Shown: positions 1-5,178 of the stretch, one piece after another
Layout: the number at the start of each line of letters is the position of its first letter
How positions within the stretch are numbered: the first letter of the stretch is position 1
NCBI GenBank assembly: GCA_947458305.1
Contig: CANGZO010000132.1
Coordinates: 1 to 6,562 of the forward strand
Direction of reading: 5' to 3'
Length of the DNA stretch: 6,562 nucleotides
Origin: Comamonadaceae bacterium
GTDB taxonomy: Bacteria > Pseudomonadota > Gammaproteobacteria > Burkholderiales > Burkholderiaceae_C
The notes under the pieces: generated by a model
Databases searched by the model: none
What the model saw: the letters and a program-made list of their open reading frames with translations, nothing else
Told to the model about the DNA's origin: nothing
Translations under genes and position numbers: made by a program

Positions 1-1342
1 CACCGTTGGCCGTCGGGTCTTTGGCACCACGACGCCAGTTGGTGAACAAAGTGTTCCACTCGATCACGTCAAACTGCACATCAAAGAAGCACTGTTTGAG
101 CGACTGCTGAACAAACTCGTTCATGGGCAATGGCTGCATCTGGCCTGAACCCGATGCCGAAATTTGCACCTTGACCTTGAGGGGTTTGGCGGCGCTGTGG
201 CCCGCTTGGGTCATCAAGGCCTTGGCCGCATTCACGTCGTACTTGATGTCAAATTTGGGGTTGCCCCACCAAGGGTGGCCCGGAGGCACGGTGCCTTTGG
301 GGGCCGCCATCATGCCGCCCAAAAGGGTTTTCAGACCTTCCCGGTCGACACACAAGTTGGCCGCGTGGCGTACCCGTCTGTCCAACCAAGGAGAGCCTTC
401 GGCAAATGACAACTGCCAAGGCCAGACATGGGGCTGGGCATTGCTTTCAATCCTGAAACCACGCTGGCGAATTTGCGGCATGGCATCGGGAGCGGGCGCC
501 TCAATCCAGTCCACTTGGCCACCGAGCAAAGCAGCGGTGCGGGCATTGGCCTCAGGAATGGGGACCAGCACCACGCGGTCGACCTTGGGCATGCGCTTGG
601 GATCCCAATAGGTTTTGTTGGCCACCATCTCCAAGCGCTCACGCGGCACGAATCGGGCCATCTTGAAGGGGCCGGAACCGGAGGCGTCTGCGGCAAATGC
701 AGTCCAGGCTGCCCTGGATTTGTCAGCAGGTGTGGCACCCGCAGCAGCATCAAATTTCTTTTGCCAATGGCTGGGGGAAGCAATGAACAAATTGGTCAAA
801 TTGATGGGCAAGAAAGCATCGGGCTCGCTCGTGGTCAACTCCACCGTCAGATCATCGATCTTTCGGGCGCTGCGCAGTGTGGGCATGCGCGAAGCGGTCA
901 CGCCCACCTGGCTGGCATCAAAGTGGACCGCGTCTTTGTCCAAGACCTTGCGCACGTTCCAAACAATCGCATCGGCATTGACCGCCGAGCCATCGTGAAA
1001 CTTGACGCCAGGGCGCAGTTTGAAGGTCCATTTGGTTTTATCGGTCGCGCCCACGGTCCAGGAAGTGGCCAAACCAGGTCCGACCACACTGGGCGCATCT
1101 GCTTTGGACAAGTCCCAGTGGGTCAAGGCGTCGTACATCGGGATGCCGGTGAACCGGTTGCCCTCAAAGCCTTGGTCAGGCTGCCCCAGCGTTCGGGGAA
1201 TGTCCGCAGCCGTCATGGCAATGCGCAAGACTTTTTCTTGCGCCTGAACGGCCATGGAGATGGCGCTGAGCCCCATCCCGACAGCCATGGTGAACGCCCA
1301 AGATGTGGGCAAACGAGTGGAAAGGATAGACCGCTTCATCAT
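1..1342 (-). CDS. ABC transporter substrate-binding protein, family 5 (peptide/nickel type), C-terminus off the window
   Basis: This is the periplasmic solute receptor of a Dpp/Opp-like ABC importer. The frame is open from the ATG at 1342 to the left edge, giving 447 residues; family members are usually about 500-540 residues, so the C-terminal part is missing. Residues 1-34 form a signal peptide: a basic start (MMKRS), a hydrophobic core, and a VQA|QE cleavage site. Family 5 hallmarks follow: WTFKLRPGVKFHDG at 105-118, GSGPF at 222-226, a YWDPKRMPKVD stretch at 245-255, and a VDREGL segment near 332-337. Two adjacent ATG codons (1342 and 1339) lie 5 and 8 nt after a GGAG ribosome-binding site; the second is better spaced, so the start may be one codon later. 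The gene is divergent from the racemase-like gene across a repeat-rich 455-base region, suggesting shared control. Permease and ATPase genes would be expected beyond the left edge. The ligand cannot be read from sequence; peptides, or the racemase's substrate, are possible. Confidence 0.93.
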   Translation of the reverse strand, partial: MMKRSILSTRLPTSWAFTMAVGMGLSAISMAVQAQEKVLRIAMTAADIPRTLGQPDQGFEGNRFTGIPMYDALTHWDLSKADAPSVVGPGLATSWTVGATDKTKWTFKLRPGVKFHDGSAVNADAIVWNVRKVLDKDAVHFDASQVGVTASRMPTLRSARKIDDLTVELTTSEPDAFLPINLTNLFIASPSHWQKKFDAAAGATPADKSRAAWTAFAADASGSGPFKMARFVPRERLEMVANKTYWDPKRMPKVDRVVLVPIPEANARTAALLGGQVDWIEAPAPDAMPQIRQRGFRIESNAQPHVWPWQLSFAEGSPWLDRRVRHAANLCVDREGLKTLLGGMMAAPKGTVPPGHPWWGNPKFDIKYDVNAAKALMTQAGHSAAKPLKVKVQISASGSGQMQPLPMNEFVQQSLKQCFFDVQFDVIEWNTLFTNWRRGAKDPTANG

Positions 1343-1389
1343 CAAGACTCCAGAAAAAAGTGCGTTGAAAAATTGAGCACCAGACCTAA

Positions 1390-1409
1390 GGAACCAACAG
1401 ATCGGTTCC
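1390..1409. repeat. Inverted repeat GGAACC-N8-GGTTCC
   Basis: Arms GGAACC (1390-1395) and GGTTCC (1404-1409) are perfect complements around an 8-base spacer. Each arm lies beside a directly repeated CCTAAG (1385-1390 and 1409-1414). It sits about 50 bases upstream of the substrate-binding protein start, so it may be an operator or a hairpin in that gene's leader. The function is not known; arms this short can arise by chance. Confidence 0.4.
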
Positions 1410-1447
1410 CTAAGCTAACATAAGCTTGAAAAGTCTGGCAAGCACTT

Positions 1448-1459
1448 TTTGTATGCAAT
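1448..1459. promoter_or_regulatory. Putative operator copy 1 (TTTGTATGCAAT)
   Basis: This 12-base word recurs exactly at 1615-1626. Its core TTGTATGCAA (1449-1458) is one base away from the perfect palindrome TTGTATACAA, a form typical of operators bound by dimeric GntR-family (FadR/VanR type) repressors. This copy is nearer the substrate-binding protein gene. The regulator assignment is inferred only from the motif shape. Confidence 0.4.
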
Positions 1460-1498
1460 CACCGTGCCCGTTATGGTCCTCAAATCATCTCTCTGTCG

Positions 1499-1525
1499 AA
1501 AGAAGTCAAGGCTTAAAGAAGTCAA
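1499..1525. repeat. Direct repeat AAAGAAGTCAA, 16-base period
   Basis: AAAGAAGTCAA occurs at 1499-1509 and again at 1515-1525, a tandem arrangement with a 16-base period. It lies midway between the divergent genes and overlaps the inverted repeat at 1506-1536. It may be a paired binding site; no known regulator is recognised. Confidence 0.45.
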
Positions 1526-1536
1526 TTTAGCCTTGA
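1506..1536. repeat. Inverted repeat TCAAGGCT-N15-AGCCTTGA
   Basis: Perfect 8-base arms at 1506-1513 and 1529-1536 flank a 15-base spacer that holds most of the second AAAGAAGTCAA copy. The arrangement could be an operator for a dimeric regulator or a weak hairpin. There is no T-run after it, so it is not called a terminator. Confidence 0.45.
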
Positions 1537-1552
1537 GAAACAGGCACAAAAA

Positions 1553-1615
1553 TGGTGTTTTCTGGCACCATTCTGGTTTGCACCTATGGAGTCTCACCCC
1601 AATTTGGTGTTTTCT
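1553..1615. repeat. Direct repeat TGGTGTTTTCT (two copies, 52 bases apart)
   Basis: TGGTGTTTTCT occurs at 1553-1563 and 1605-1615. The second copy ends exactly where the second TTTGTATGCAAT motif begins (both include T1615). The 52-base offset is about five helical turns, so the copies would face the same side of the DNA. The role is unknown. Confidence 0.4.
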
Positions 1616-1626
1616 TTGTATGCAAT
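1615..1626. promoter_or_regulatory. Putative operator copy 2 (TTTGTATGCAAT)
   Basis: This is the second exact copy of the 12-base word, 167 bases from the first and about 170 bases upstream of the racemase-like start. The core TTGTATGCAA is at 1616-1625. A partial third match, TTGCATA, occurs at 1690-1696, reading like the complementary half. One copy near each divergent gene is consistent with a single dimeric repressor controlling both. Confidence 0.4.
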
Positions 1627-1797
1627 ACATCCAGTTGTCACCATCCAAACGCCAGCACCATGACCCATCATTCATCGGTCCCGTACCCCTTGCATAAGGA
1701 CTTCAGACATGACGAGTTGTTTGATCCAGAGCCTTTGCTGACGCCATTCAAAACGTCCACCAACCCTGAGCACATGCACCGAAAAGGAATATGAATC

Positions 1798-2556
1798 ATG
1801 GACACCACAGCACAGCGCCGCTATTTGCTGATCAACCCCAACACCAATGCCTTGACCACCCAGCGTCTGCAAGATGTTTTGCGCCCTTTATTGCCCCGTG
1901 ATGTGCAACTGGATGTGCGAACCGCCCGCTTTGGCGCGCAGTACATCGCCTGCGAGGCCAGCCACGCAGTGGCTGCACATGCTTGCCTGGATGCCTGGGT
2001 AGCGCAACAAAGCGCCGCATCCGGTCCGCTCGATGGCGTGTTGATTGGCTGCTTTGGCGACCCCGGTTTGTTCGCGCTGCGCGAAGTCAGTGGATGCCCT
2101 GTGACTGGCCTGGCCGAGGCCTCTTTCATTCAGGCCGCATCGCACGGCCCGTTTGCCATCGTCACCGGCGGGGAGCGTTGGAAACCCATGCTGCACCGTT
2201 TGGCTGGCAGCCTGGGCTTTGGGGCACAACTGCGGCACATTGAGACCGTGGCGCCCACCGGAGCGGCACTCCAGGCCGATCCTGACATGGCGATTCGCTG
2301 CTTGACTCAGGCTTGCCAGCAAGCAGCTCAGTCAGGTGTGGCCGCCATCATCCTGGGCGGCGCAGGCTTGGCAGGCTACGCGCAACTTTTACAACCGCAC
2401 GTCCCACTGCCCTTGATTGACAGTGCCCTGGCGGGCTTGGAAGTCATGCTCAGCCAAGCTTCACCCCCAGCGCCCCACACCCAAGACGGATTTTTCGCGC
2501 AATGGCAGGGCATGCCCGATGCGTTCAAGGCCATTGCAACAAGAGATGCGGTGTGA
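1798..2556 (+). CDS. Asp/Glu/hydantoin racemase superfamily protein, second catalytic cysteine replaced by glycine
   Basis: The 252-residue protein belongs to the two-domain racemase superfamily that includes hydantoin and allantoin racemases, maleate isomerase and arylmalonate decarboxylase. The N-terminus has the hydantoin-racemase-like LLINPNT at 10-16. IGCFGDPG at 83-90 carries the first catalytic cysteine, C85. The second-half motif, usually LGCAG in racemases, reads LGGAG at 186-190, so the partner cysteine is G188 (codon GGC, 2359-2361). Family racemases use two cysteines as opposing acid/base groups, so ordinary two-base racemisation is doubtful; one-sided proton transfer, decarboxylation or isomerisation are alternatives. 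The tail after about residue 220 is longer than in typical members of roughly 230-240 residues. An AAGGA ribosome-binding site at 1784-1788 lies 9 nt before the ATG. The gene is divergent from a transporter receptor gene and converges on argP across 96 bases, where no clear terminator is seen. Substrate unknown. Confidence 0.88.
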   Translation: MDTTAQRRYLLINPNTNALTTQRLQDVLRPLLPRDVQLDVRTARFGAQYIACEASHAVAAHACLDAWVAQQSAASGPLDGVLIGCFGDPGLFALREVSGCPVTGLAEASFIQAASHGPFAIVTGGERWKPMLHRLAGSLGFGAQLRHIETVAPTGAALQADPDMAIRCLTQACQQAAQSGVAAIILGGAGLAGYAQLLQPHVPLPLIDSALAGLEVMLSQASPPAPHTQDGFFAQWQGMPDAFKAIATRDAV

Positions 2557-2652
2557 ACAACAGCACAGGCGCTGTCATCCGATGAGCCATCACCGCGACA
2601 TGGGCATGGACGAGATCGCGCACATCCGTTGAATGGCTTCTCGCTTGCACCG

Positions 2653-3543
2653 TCAAATCAAACTCCCCCGCGCCGCCTGCACCACCGCACGGCTCAGGCC
2701 ATCGAGCAGGGCCGAGGCAGCGCGGGTTTCTTGCCAATACAGCGGCACATCCAGCGGCGTTTGTGGCACCAGCTCAACCAGCGAGCCGAGCTTCAGGTGC
2801 GGCGCGATCAAGGTTTCGGGGTGCATGCCCCAGCCCATGCCAGCCAGACCGGCGGTGATGAAGGCTTGCGTGGAGGGCAAGCTGTGCCGGGGCAGCTCCA
2901 CATGCCGGTGGCACAAGCGCCTCACCCAGCGCGCTTGCAAATCGTCTTGCGGGTTGAACACCAGGCTGGGCGCCTCGGACAAGCGTCCGGCCGTCACGCC
3001 GTCGGGAAAATAACGCGCCACATAAGCCGGGCTGGCTGCAGCCAGGTAGCGCATGGCGCCCAGTGGGCGACTGTTGCAACCGGTGGCGGGTCTGGCCGTA
3101 GCGGTCACAGCCGCCAGCACGGCCCCACTGCGCAGCCAACCCGTGGTGTGGTCTTCGTTGTCCACCGCCACATCCATCAGCACCGGGGCCTCGGCGGCAA
3201 AGGCCGACAAGGCCGGTGCCAGCCAGGTGGCCAGGCTGTCGGCATTGACCGCAATGGGCAGGGCCACGCGTGTCACGCCCTCAGGGGCCAGGGCGGGCAA
3301 GCTGCCTTGTAACTCCTGTTCCAGCAAGCGCACCCGGTCCATGTGCTGGCACAGGCGACGCCCGGTGTCGGTGGGCTGGCAGGGCTGGCCGCGTACCACC
3401 AAGGCGCAGCCCACGCGCTCTTCGAGCAGCCGAATGCGTTGAGACACCGCCGAGGGCGTGACATGCAGTGCGCGAGCAGCACGTTCAAAGCTGCCCTCAC
3501 GAACCACAGCGGCCAGTGCGGCCAATGAGAAATAGTCGAGCAT
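2653..3543 (-). CDS. argP: LysR-family regulator, ArgP/LysG type (controls basic amino acid export)
   Basis: The 296-residue product matches the length of E. coli ArgP (297). Residues 2-60 form the winged helix-turn-helix, with SFERAARALHVTPSAVSQRI at 18-37, very close to the FERAA...SAVSQRI helix of ArgP. The rest is the effector-binding domain, with GMGWGMHPE at 235-243 as an ArgP-like landmark. ArgP/LysG senses intracellular lysine and/or arginine and activates the adjacent exporter gene. The frame stays open upstream to an ATG at 3924, but that would run through lysE on the other strand; the ATG at 3543 begins exactly where ArgP homology begins (MLDYFSLAAL). No strong ribosome-binding site precedes it. 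The gene is divergent from lysE across 75 bases, the usual arrangement for this pair. Confidence 0.93.
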   Translation of the reverse strand: MLDYFSLAALAAVVREGSFERAARALHVTPSAVSQRIRLLEERVGCALVVRGQPCQPTDTGRRLCQHMDRVRLLEQELQGSLPALAPEGVTRVALPIAVNADSLATWLAPALSAFAAEAPVLMDVAVDNEDHTTGWLRSGAVLAAVTATARPATGCNSRPLGAMRYLAAASPAYVARYFPDGVTAGRLSEAPSLVFNPQDDLQARWVRRLCHRHVELPRHSLPSTQAFITAGLAGMGWGMHPETLIAPHLKLGSLVELVPQTPLDVPLYWQETRAASALLDGLSRAVVQAARGSLI

Positions 3544-3618
3544 GAAATTAGTTTTTCTAAAGCTGATTAATGAAAGACAGTTTGTCTTAATCGACAAAGG
3601 CTGACAAGCTCCCGGCCC
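3544..3618. promoter_or_regulatory. argP-lysE divergent control region
   Basis: This 75-base AT-rich gap must hold both promoters and the LysR-type operator. The perfect inverted repeat AAGACA-gtt-TGTCTT lies at 3574-3588. A second, off-centre pair, GATTAA (3565-3570) and TTAATC (3587-3592), overlaps it. LysR regulators typically bind imperfect dyads with a T-N11-A core in such positions, so ArgP binding here is a reasonable inference. I could not fix -35/-10 boxes for either gene. Confidence 0.55.
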
Positions 3619-4266
3619 ATGAACTTCAACGACACCCTTTTCGGCGTGGGCCCCGTCTTTGCCCAAGGCCTGTTTTTGAGCTTGGGCCTGATCGTGGCCA
3701 TTGGGGCGCAAAACGCTTTTGTGTTGCGCCAGGGTCTGCGCCGCGAGCATGTGGGCAGCGTGGTGGCTTTTTGTGCGGTAGCCGACGCGGTGCTGATCAC
3801 GGCGGGCGTGCTGGGCATGGCACAAGCCCTGGGTGACAGGCCTGCGCTGTCGCGGGCTTTGGCTTTGGGTGGGGCGGCGTTTTTGGCCGTGTATGGCTGG
3901 CGGGCTCTGCAGCGGGCGCGCCAAGCCAGCGCGCTGGATGTGACTGAGTCAGGGCAAAGTCTGAGCCGAGGAGCGGCGCTGGCGCAAGCGGCGGCGTTCA
4001 CCCTGCTCAACCCGCATGTGTATCTGGACACGGTGCTCTTGGTGGGCAGCATTGGCGCGCAGCAGCCCGCGCCCCTGCAAGGCTGGTTTGCGGCCGGGGC
4101 CAGTGCGGCCAGCTTGTTGTGGTTCAGCGCCTTGGGCTTTGGAGCGCGTTGGCTGGCCCCCTGGTTTGCGCGGCCGCACGCCTGGCAAGTGCTGGACGCG
4201 CTGATCGGCGTGACCATGTGGGTGCTGTCGCTCTTGTTGATGCGCCACGTTGTGAACGGGCTTTGA
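3619..4266 (+). CDS. lysE: LysE/ArgO-family basic amino acid exporter
   Basis: The 215-residue integral inner-membrane protein exports L-lysine and/or L-arginine, relieving toxic build-up, for example during growth on peptides. It resembles E. coli ArgO (211 residues) along its whole length. Landmarks are GAQNAFVLRQG at 29-39, an acidic residue in the next helix (D56 in AVADAVLI), NPHVYLDTVLLVGSIG at 131-146, and a final hydrophobic helix at about 192-208. Around six hydrophobic segments are visible, as expected for the family. The ATG at 3619 is the first in frame before the conserved helix, but no Shine-Dalgarno sequence lies close to it; an AAAGG at 3596-3600 is too far away. The divergent argP-type gene is its likely activator. 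Whether lysine or arginine is the main substrate cannot be told from sequence. Confidence 0.92.
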   Translation: MNFNDTLFGVGPVFAQGLFLSLGLIVAIGAQNAFVLRQGLRREHVGSVVAFCAVADAVLITAGVLGMAQALGDRPALSRALALGGAAFLAVYGWRALQRARQASALDVTESGQSLSRGAALAQAAAFTLLNPHVYLDTVLLVGSIGAQQPAPLQGWFAAGASAASLLWFSALGFGARWLAPWFARPHAWQVLDALIGVTMWVLSLLLMRHVVNGL

Positions 4267-4295
4267 GCTCTTTAAAACGGATGGAAATAAAAAAA

Positions 4296-4324
4296 TTTAC
4301 TTATATTTCAATTGGAAATATAAT
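4296..4324 (+). promoter_or_regulatory. Sigma70-type promoter, TTTACT-N17-TATAAT
   Basis: The -35 box TTTACT (4296-4301) matches 4 of 6 consensus bases, and the -10 box TATAAT (4319-4324) matches 6 of 6, with an ideal 17-base spacer. It lies in a sharply AT-rich island (about 4285-4326) just after lysE. Transcription would begin near 4331 and run toward the RRM gene. It is the clearest promoter in the window, identified from sequence alone. Confidence 0.7.
4301..4323. repeat. Perfect palindrome TTATATTTC-N5-GAAATATAA within the promoter
   Basis: Arms of 9 bases (4301-4309 and 4315-4323) are exact complements around AATTG. The dyad fills the spacer of the promoter and overlaps both boxes, the position expected of a repressor operator. 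A further TGGAAATA at 4282-4289 repeats the word at 4313-4320. An AT-rich hairpin is possible, but it would lie upstream of the expected start site and has no T-run after it, so an operator is more likely than a terminator for lysE. Confidence 0.55.
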
Positions 4325-4673
4325 TTCGGCTTGTTCTGCGAAACCCACATGAACAAACGCAGATGGCTCACCAGGCGTCTGCATGGGCATCGATTGACTT
4401 CGAACACCGTGTCCTGTTGAGCTGCAGGCCATGGCATTTTTCTCACAGCTCTGCGCAAGCCCCTGGATGGTTGGCGACCCGATTGATTTTGATTTCCCCG
4501 ATGACCAACCGCGACCGGCTGCAAGACAGCCCCAGCCCCGAACAAATGCGCTGAGGCATCACAGCCCCTGGCGCGTTTCCCTGCGGCTTCTGGGCATCTG
4601 CCAAGAATCCGCTTTTCCCTGCATGTCGGCTTCGTTTTGAAGCTGCCACGCCACCTCTCTGAAAGGCTCTCAC
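4325..4673 (+). other. Long untranslated leader (about 340 nt) upstream of the RRM gene
   Basis: There is no convincing gene between the promoter and the RRM start. The short open frames on both strands here have no recognisable protein and no suitable ribosome-binding site; one from the ATG at 4349 would give only 23 residues. If the promoter at 4296-4324 serves the RRM gene, this is a 5' leader of roughly 340 nt, unusually long. Such leaders in cold-shock and RNA-binding protein genes can fold as temperature sensors or carry autoregulatory sites; that role is inference. One long-range pairing is visible: GGTTGG (4469-4474) with CCAACC (4505-4510). A separate small RNA or a second, closer promoter are alternatives. 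Confidence 0.45.
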
Positions 4674-4967
4674 ATGAGCAGCAAAATTTACGTGGGCAAC
4701 TTGCCCTACACCATCGACGACGCCAGCTTGCGTCAAAACTTTTCTGAATTTGGCGGCGTGTTGTCGGCCAAAGTCATGATGGACCGCGACACCGGCCGCT
4801 CCAAAGGTTTTGCCTTTGTGGAAATGTCCAGCGCCGAAGAAGCCCAAGCCGCCATCACTGGCCTGAACGGCATGTCGGTGAGCGGTCGCTCGATCGTGGT
4901 GAACATCTCCAAGCCCAAAGAGCCGACCACCGGCTACGGCAGCGGTTACCGCGACACACGCAACTGA
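4674..4967 (+). CDS. Single-RRM RNA-binding protein
   Basis: The 97-residue protein is one RNA recognition motif with a short tail. RNP2 is IYVGNL at 5-10 and RNP1 is KGFAFVEM at 44-51; the aromatic residues that stack on RNA bases (Y6, F46, F48) are all present. The beta-alpha-beta-beta-alpha-beta fold is covered by residues 3-79, ending in IVVNISKPK. The tail GYGSGYRDTRN (87-97) is a shortened form of the glycine/arginine-rich tails of cyanobacterial and proteobacterial Rbp proteins, which bind single-stranded RNA and are often cold-induced. An AAAGG ribosome-binding site at 4662-4666 lies 7 nt before the ATG. The gene has its own likely promoter far upstream and a strong terminator 18 bases after its stop, so it looks monocistronic. 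The RNA targets are unknown. Confidence 0.94.
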   Translation: MSSKIYVGNLPYTIDDASLRQNFSEFGGVLSAKVMMDRDTGRSKGFAFVEMSSAEEAQAAITGLNGMSVSGRSIVVNISKPKEPTTGYGSGYRDTRN

Positions 4968-4985
4968 TCAACATCAGTCGCCCAC

Positions 4986-5013
4986 AAAAAAGCCACCTCA
5001 CGGTGGCTTTTTT
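4986..5013. terminator. Bidirectional Rho-independent terminator
   Basis: A perfect 12-base stem, AAAAAAGCCACC (4986-4997) with GGTGGCTTTTTT (5002-5013), closes a 4-base loop. The GC-rich upper stem and T6 tract read equally well on both strands. It lies 18 bases past the RRM stop codon and 29 bases past the end of the minus-strand small gene, so it should stop both convergent transcripts. Confidence 0.93.
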
Positions 5014-5042
5014 CATGGGCTTTGACCCGTCCTGCCTGAAGT

Positions 5043-5129
5043 TCACTTGCGTGGGCGATTGAACCAATTGGCCAGCATGAACAGGCAGAAAACCACGAAC
5101 ATGATGATGAGGATGTGTTTGATTTCCAT
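5043..5129 (-). CDS. 28-residue single-pass membrane protein downstream of the PucC-family gene
   Basis: This short frame encodes 28 residues: MEIKH, a hydrophobic segment at about 6-20 rich in I, L, M, F and V, then ANWFNRPRK. It is below usual gene-calling length, but support is good: an AAGGA ribosome-binding site (minus strand of 5136-5140) is 6 nt before the ATG, it follows the PucC-family stop by 49 bases on the same strand, and a strong terminator lies 29 bases after it. The basic C-terminus (R25, R27, K28) suggests that end is cytoplasmic. It lacks the AxxxH bacteriochlorophyll-binding motif of light-harvesting alpha/beta subunits; its only histidine is H5, at the segment edge. By position and form it could be an accessory (gamma-like) light-harvesting or assembly subunit, but this is inference; I recognise no named family. 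Confidence 0.7.
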   Translation of the reverse strand: MEIKHILIIMFVVFCLFMLANWFNRPRK

Positions 5130-5178
5130 GGTAAGTCCTTGGGTGGTGGGTCGGGGTGAGGGGTTGAGAATTCGTTGA

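Larger units (their letters stand above)
1343..1797. promoter_or_regulatory. Divergent intergenic control region, repeat-rich
   Basis: These 455 bases separate the minus-strand substrate-binding protein gene from the plus-strand racemase-like gene. No credible gene is seen; the short open frames here lack ribosome-binding sites and family resemblance. The composition is AT-richer than the flanking genes, and several short direct and inverted repeats are present (listed separately). Both gene starts need promoters from this region, but I found no -35/-10 pair close enough to consensus to call. The layout suits one regulator controlling both directions. Which regulator is unknown, since no candidate gene lies in the window next to it. 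Confidence 0.6.

Noticed and set aside
428..1423. 331-codon plus-strand open frame opposite the substrate-binding protein gene
   Set aside because: It is antisense to a gene with clear signal peptide and family motifs, has low-complexity composition typical of GC-rich shadow frames, and resembles no protein family.
1563..1581. Possible sigma54 promoter (TGGCACC ... TTTGC) upstream of the racemase-like gene
   Set aside because: The GG and GC elements are 16 bases apart instead of the required 12, so it cannot be a functional -24/-12 promoter.
2560..2575. Possible terminator ACAGC-N6-GCTGT after the racemase-like gene
   Set aside because: A 5-base stem with no following T-run on either strand; too weak to call.
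2629..3312. 227-codon plus-strand frame opposite argP
   Set aside because: Rich in Q, G, R and H with no domain, and antisense to a well-supported LysR gene; a shadow frame.
2653..3924. Longer argP reading frame starting at 3924
   Set aside because: The extra 127 residues lie antisense within lysE and the shared promoter region and look nothing like a LysR protein; homology starts exactly at the ATG at 3543.
3567..4217. 216-codon minus-strand frame opposite lysE
   Set aside because: Antisense to a clear LysE/ArgO exporter; alanine/cysteine/proline-rich composition and no family resemblance.
4301..4323. AT-rich palindrome as the lysE terminator
   Set aside because: The stem has almost no GC, there is no T-tract after it, and it lies exactly between near-consensus -35 and -10 boxes; an operator in a promoter fits better.
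4297..4545. 82-codon minus-strand frame and 63- to 69-codon plus-strand frames between lysE and the RRM gene
   Set aside because: No ribosome-binding site at sensible spacing, no recognisable protein, and the minus-strand frame runs into the AT-rich promoter; treated as noncoding leader.
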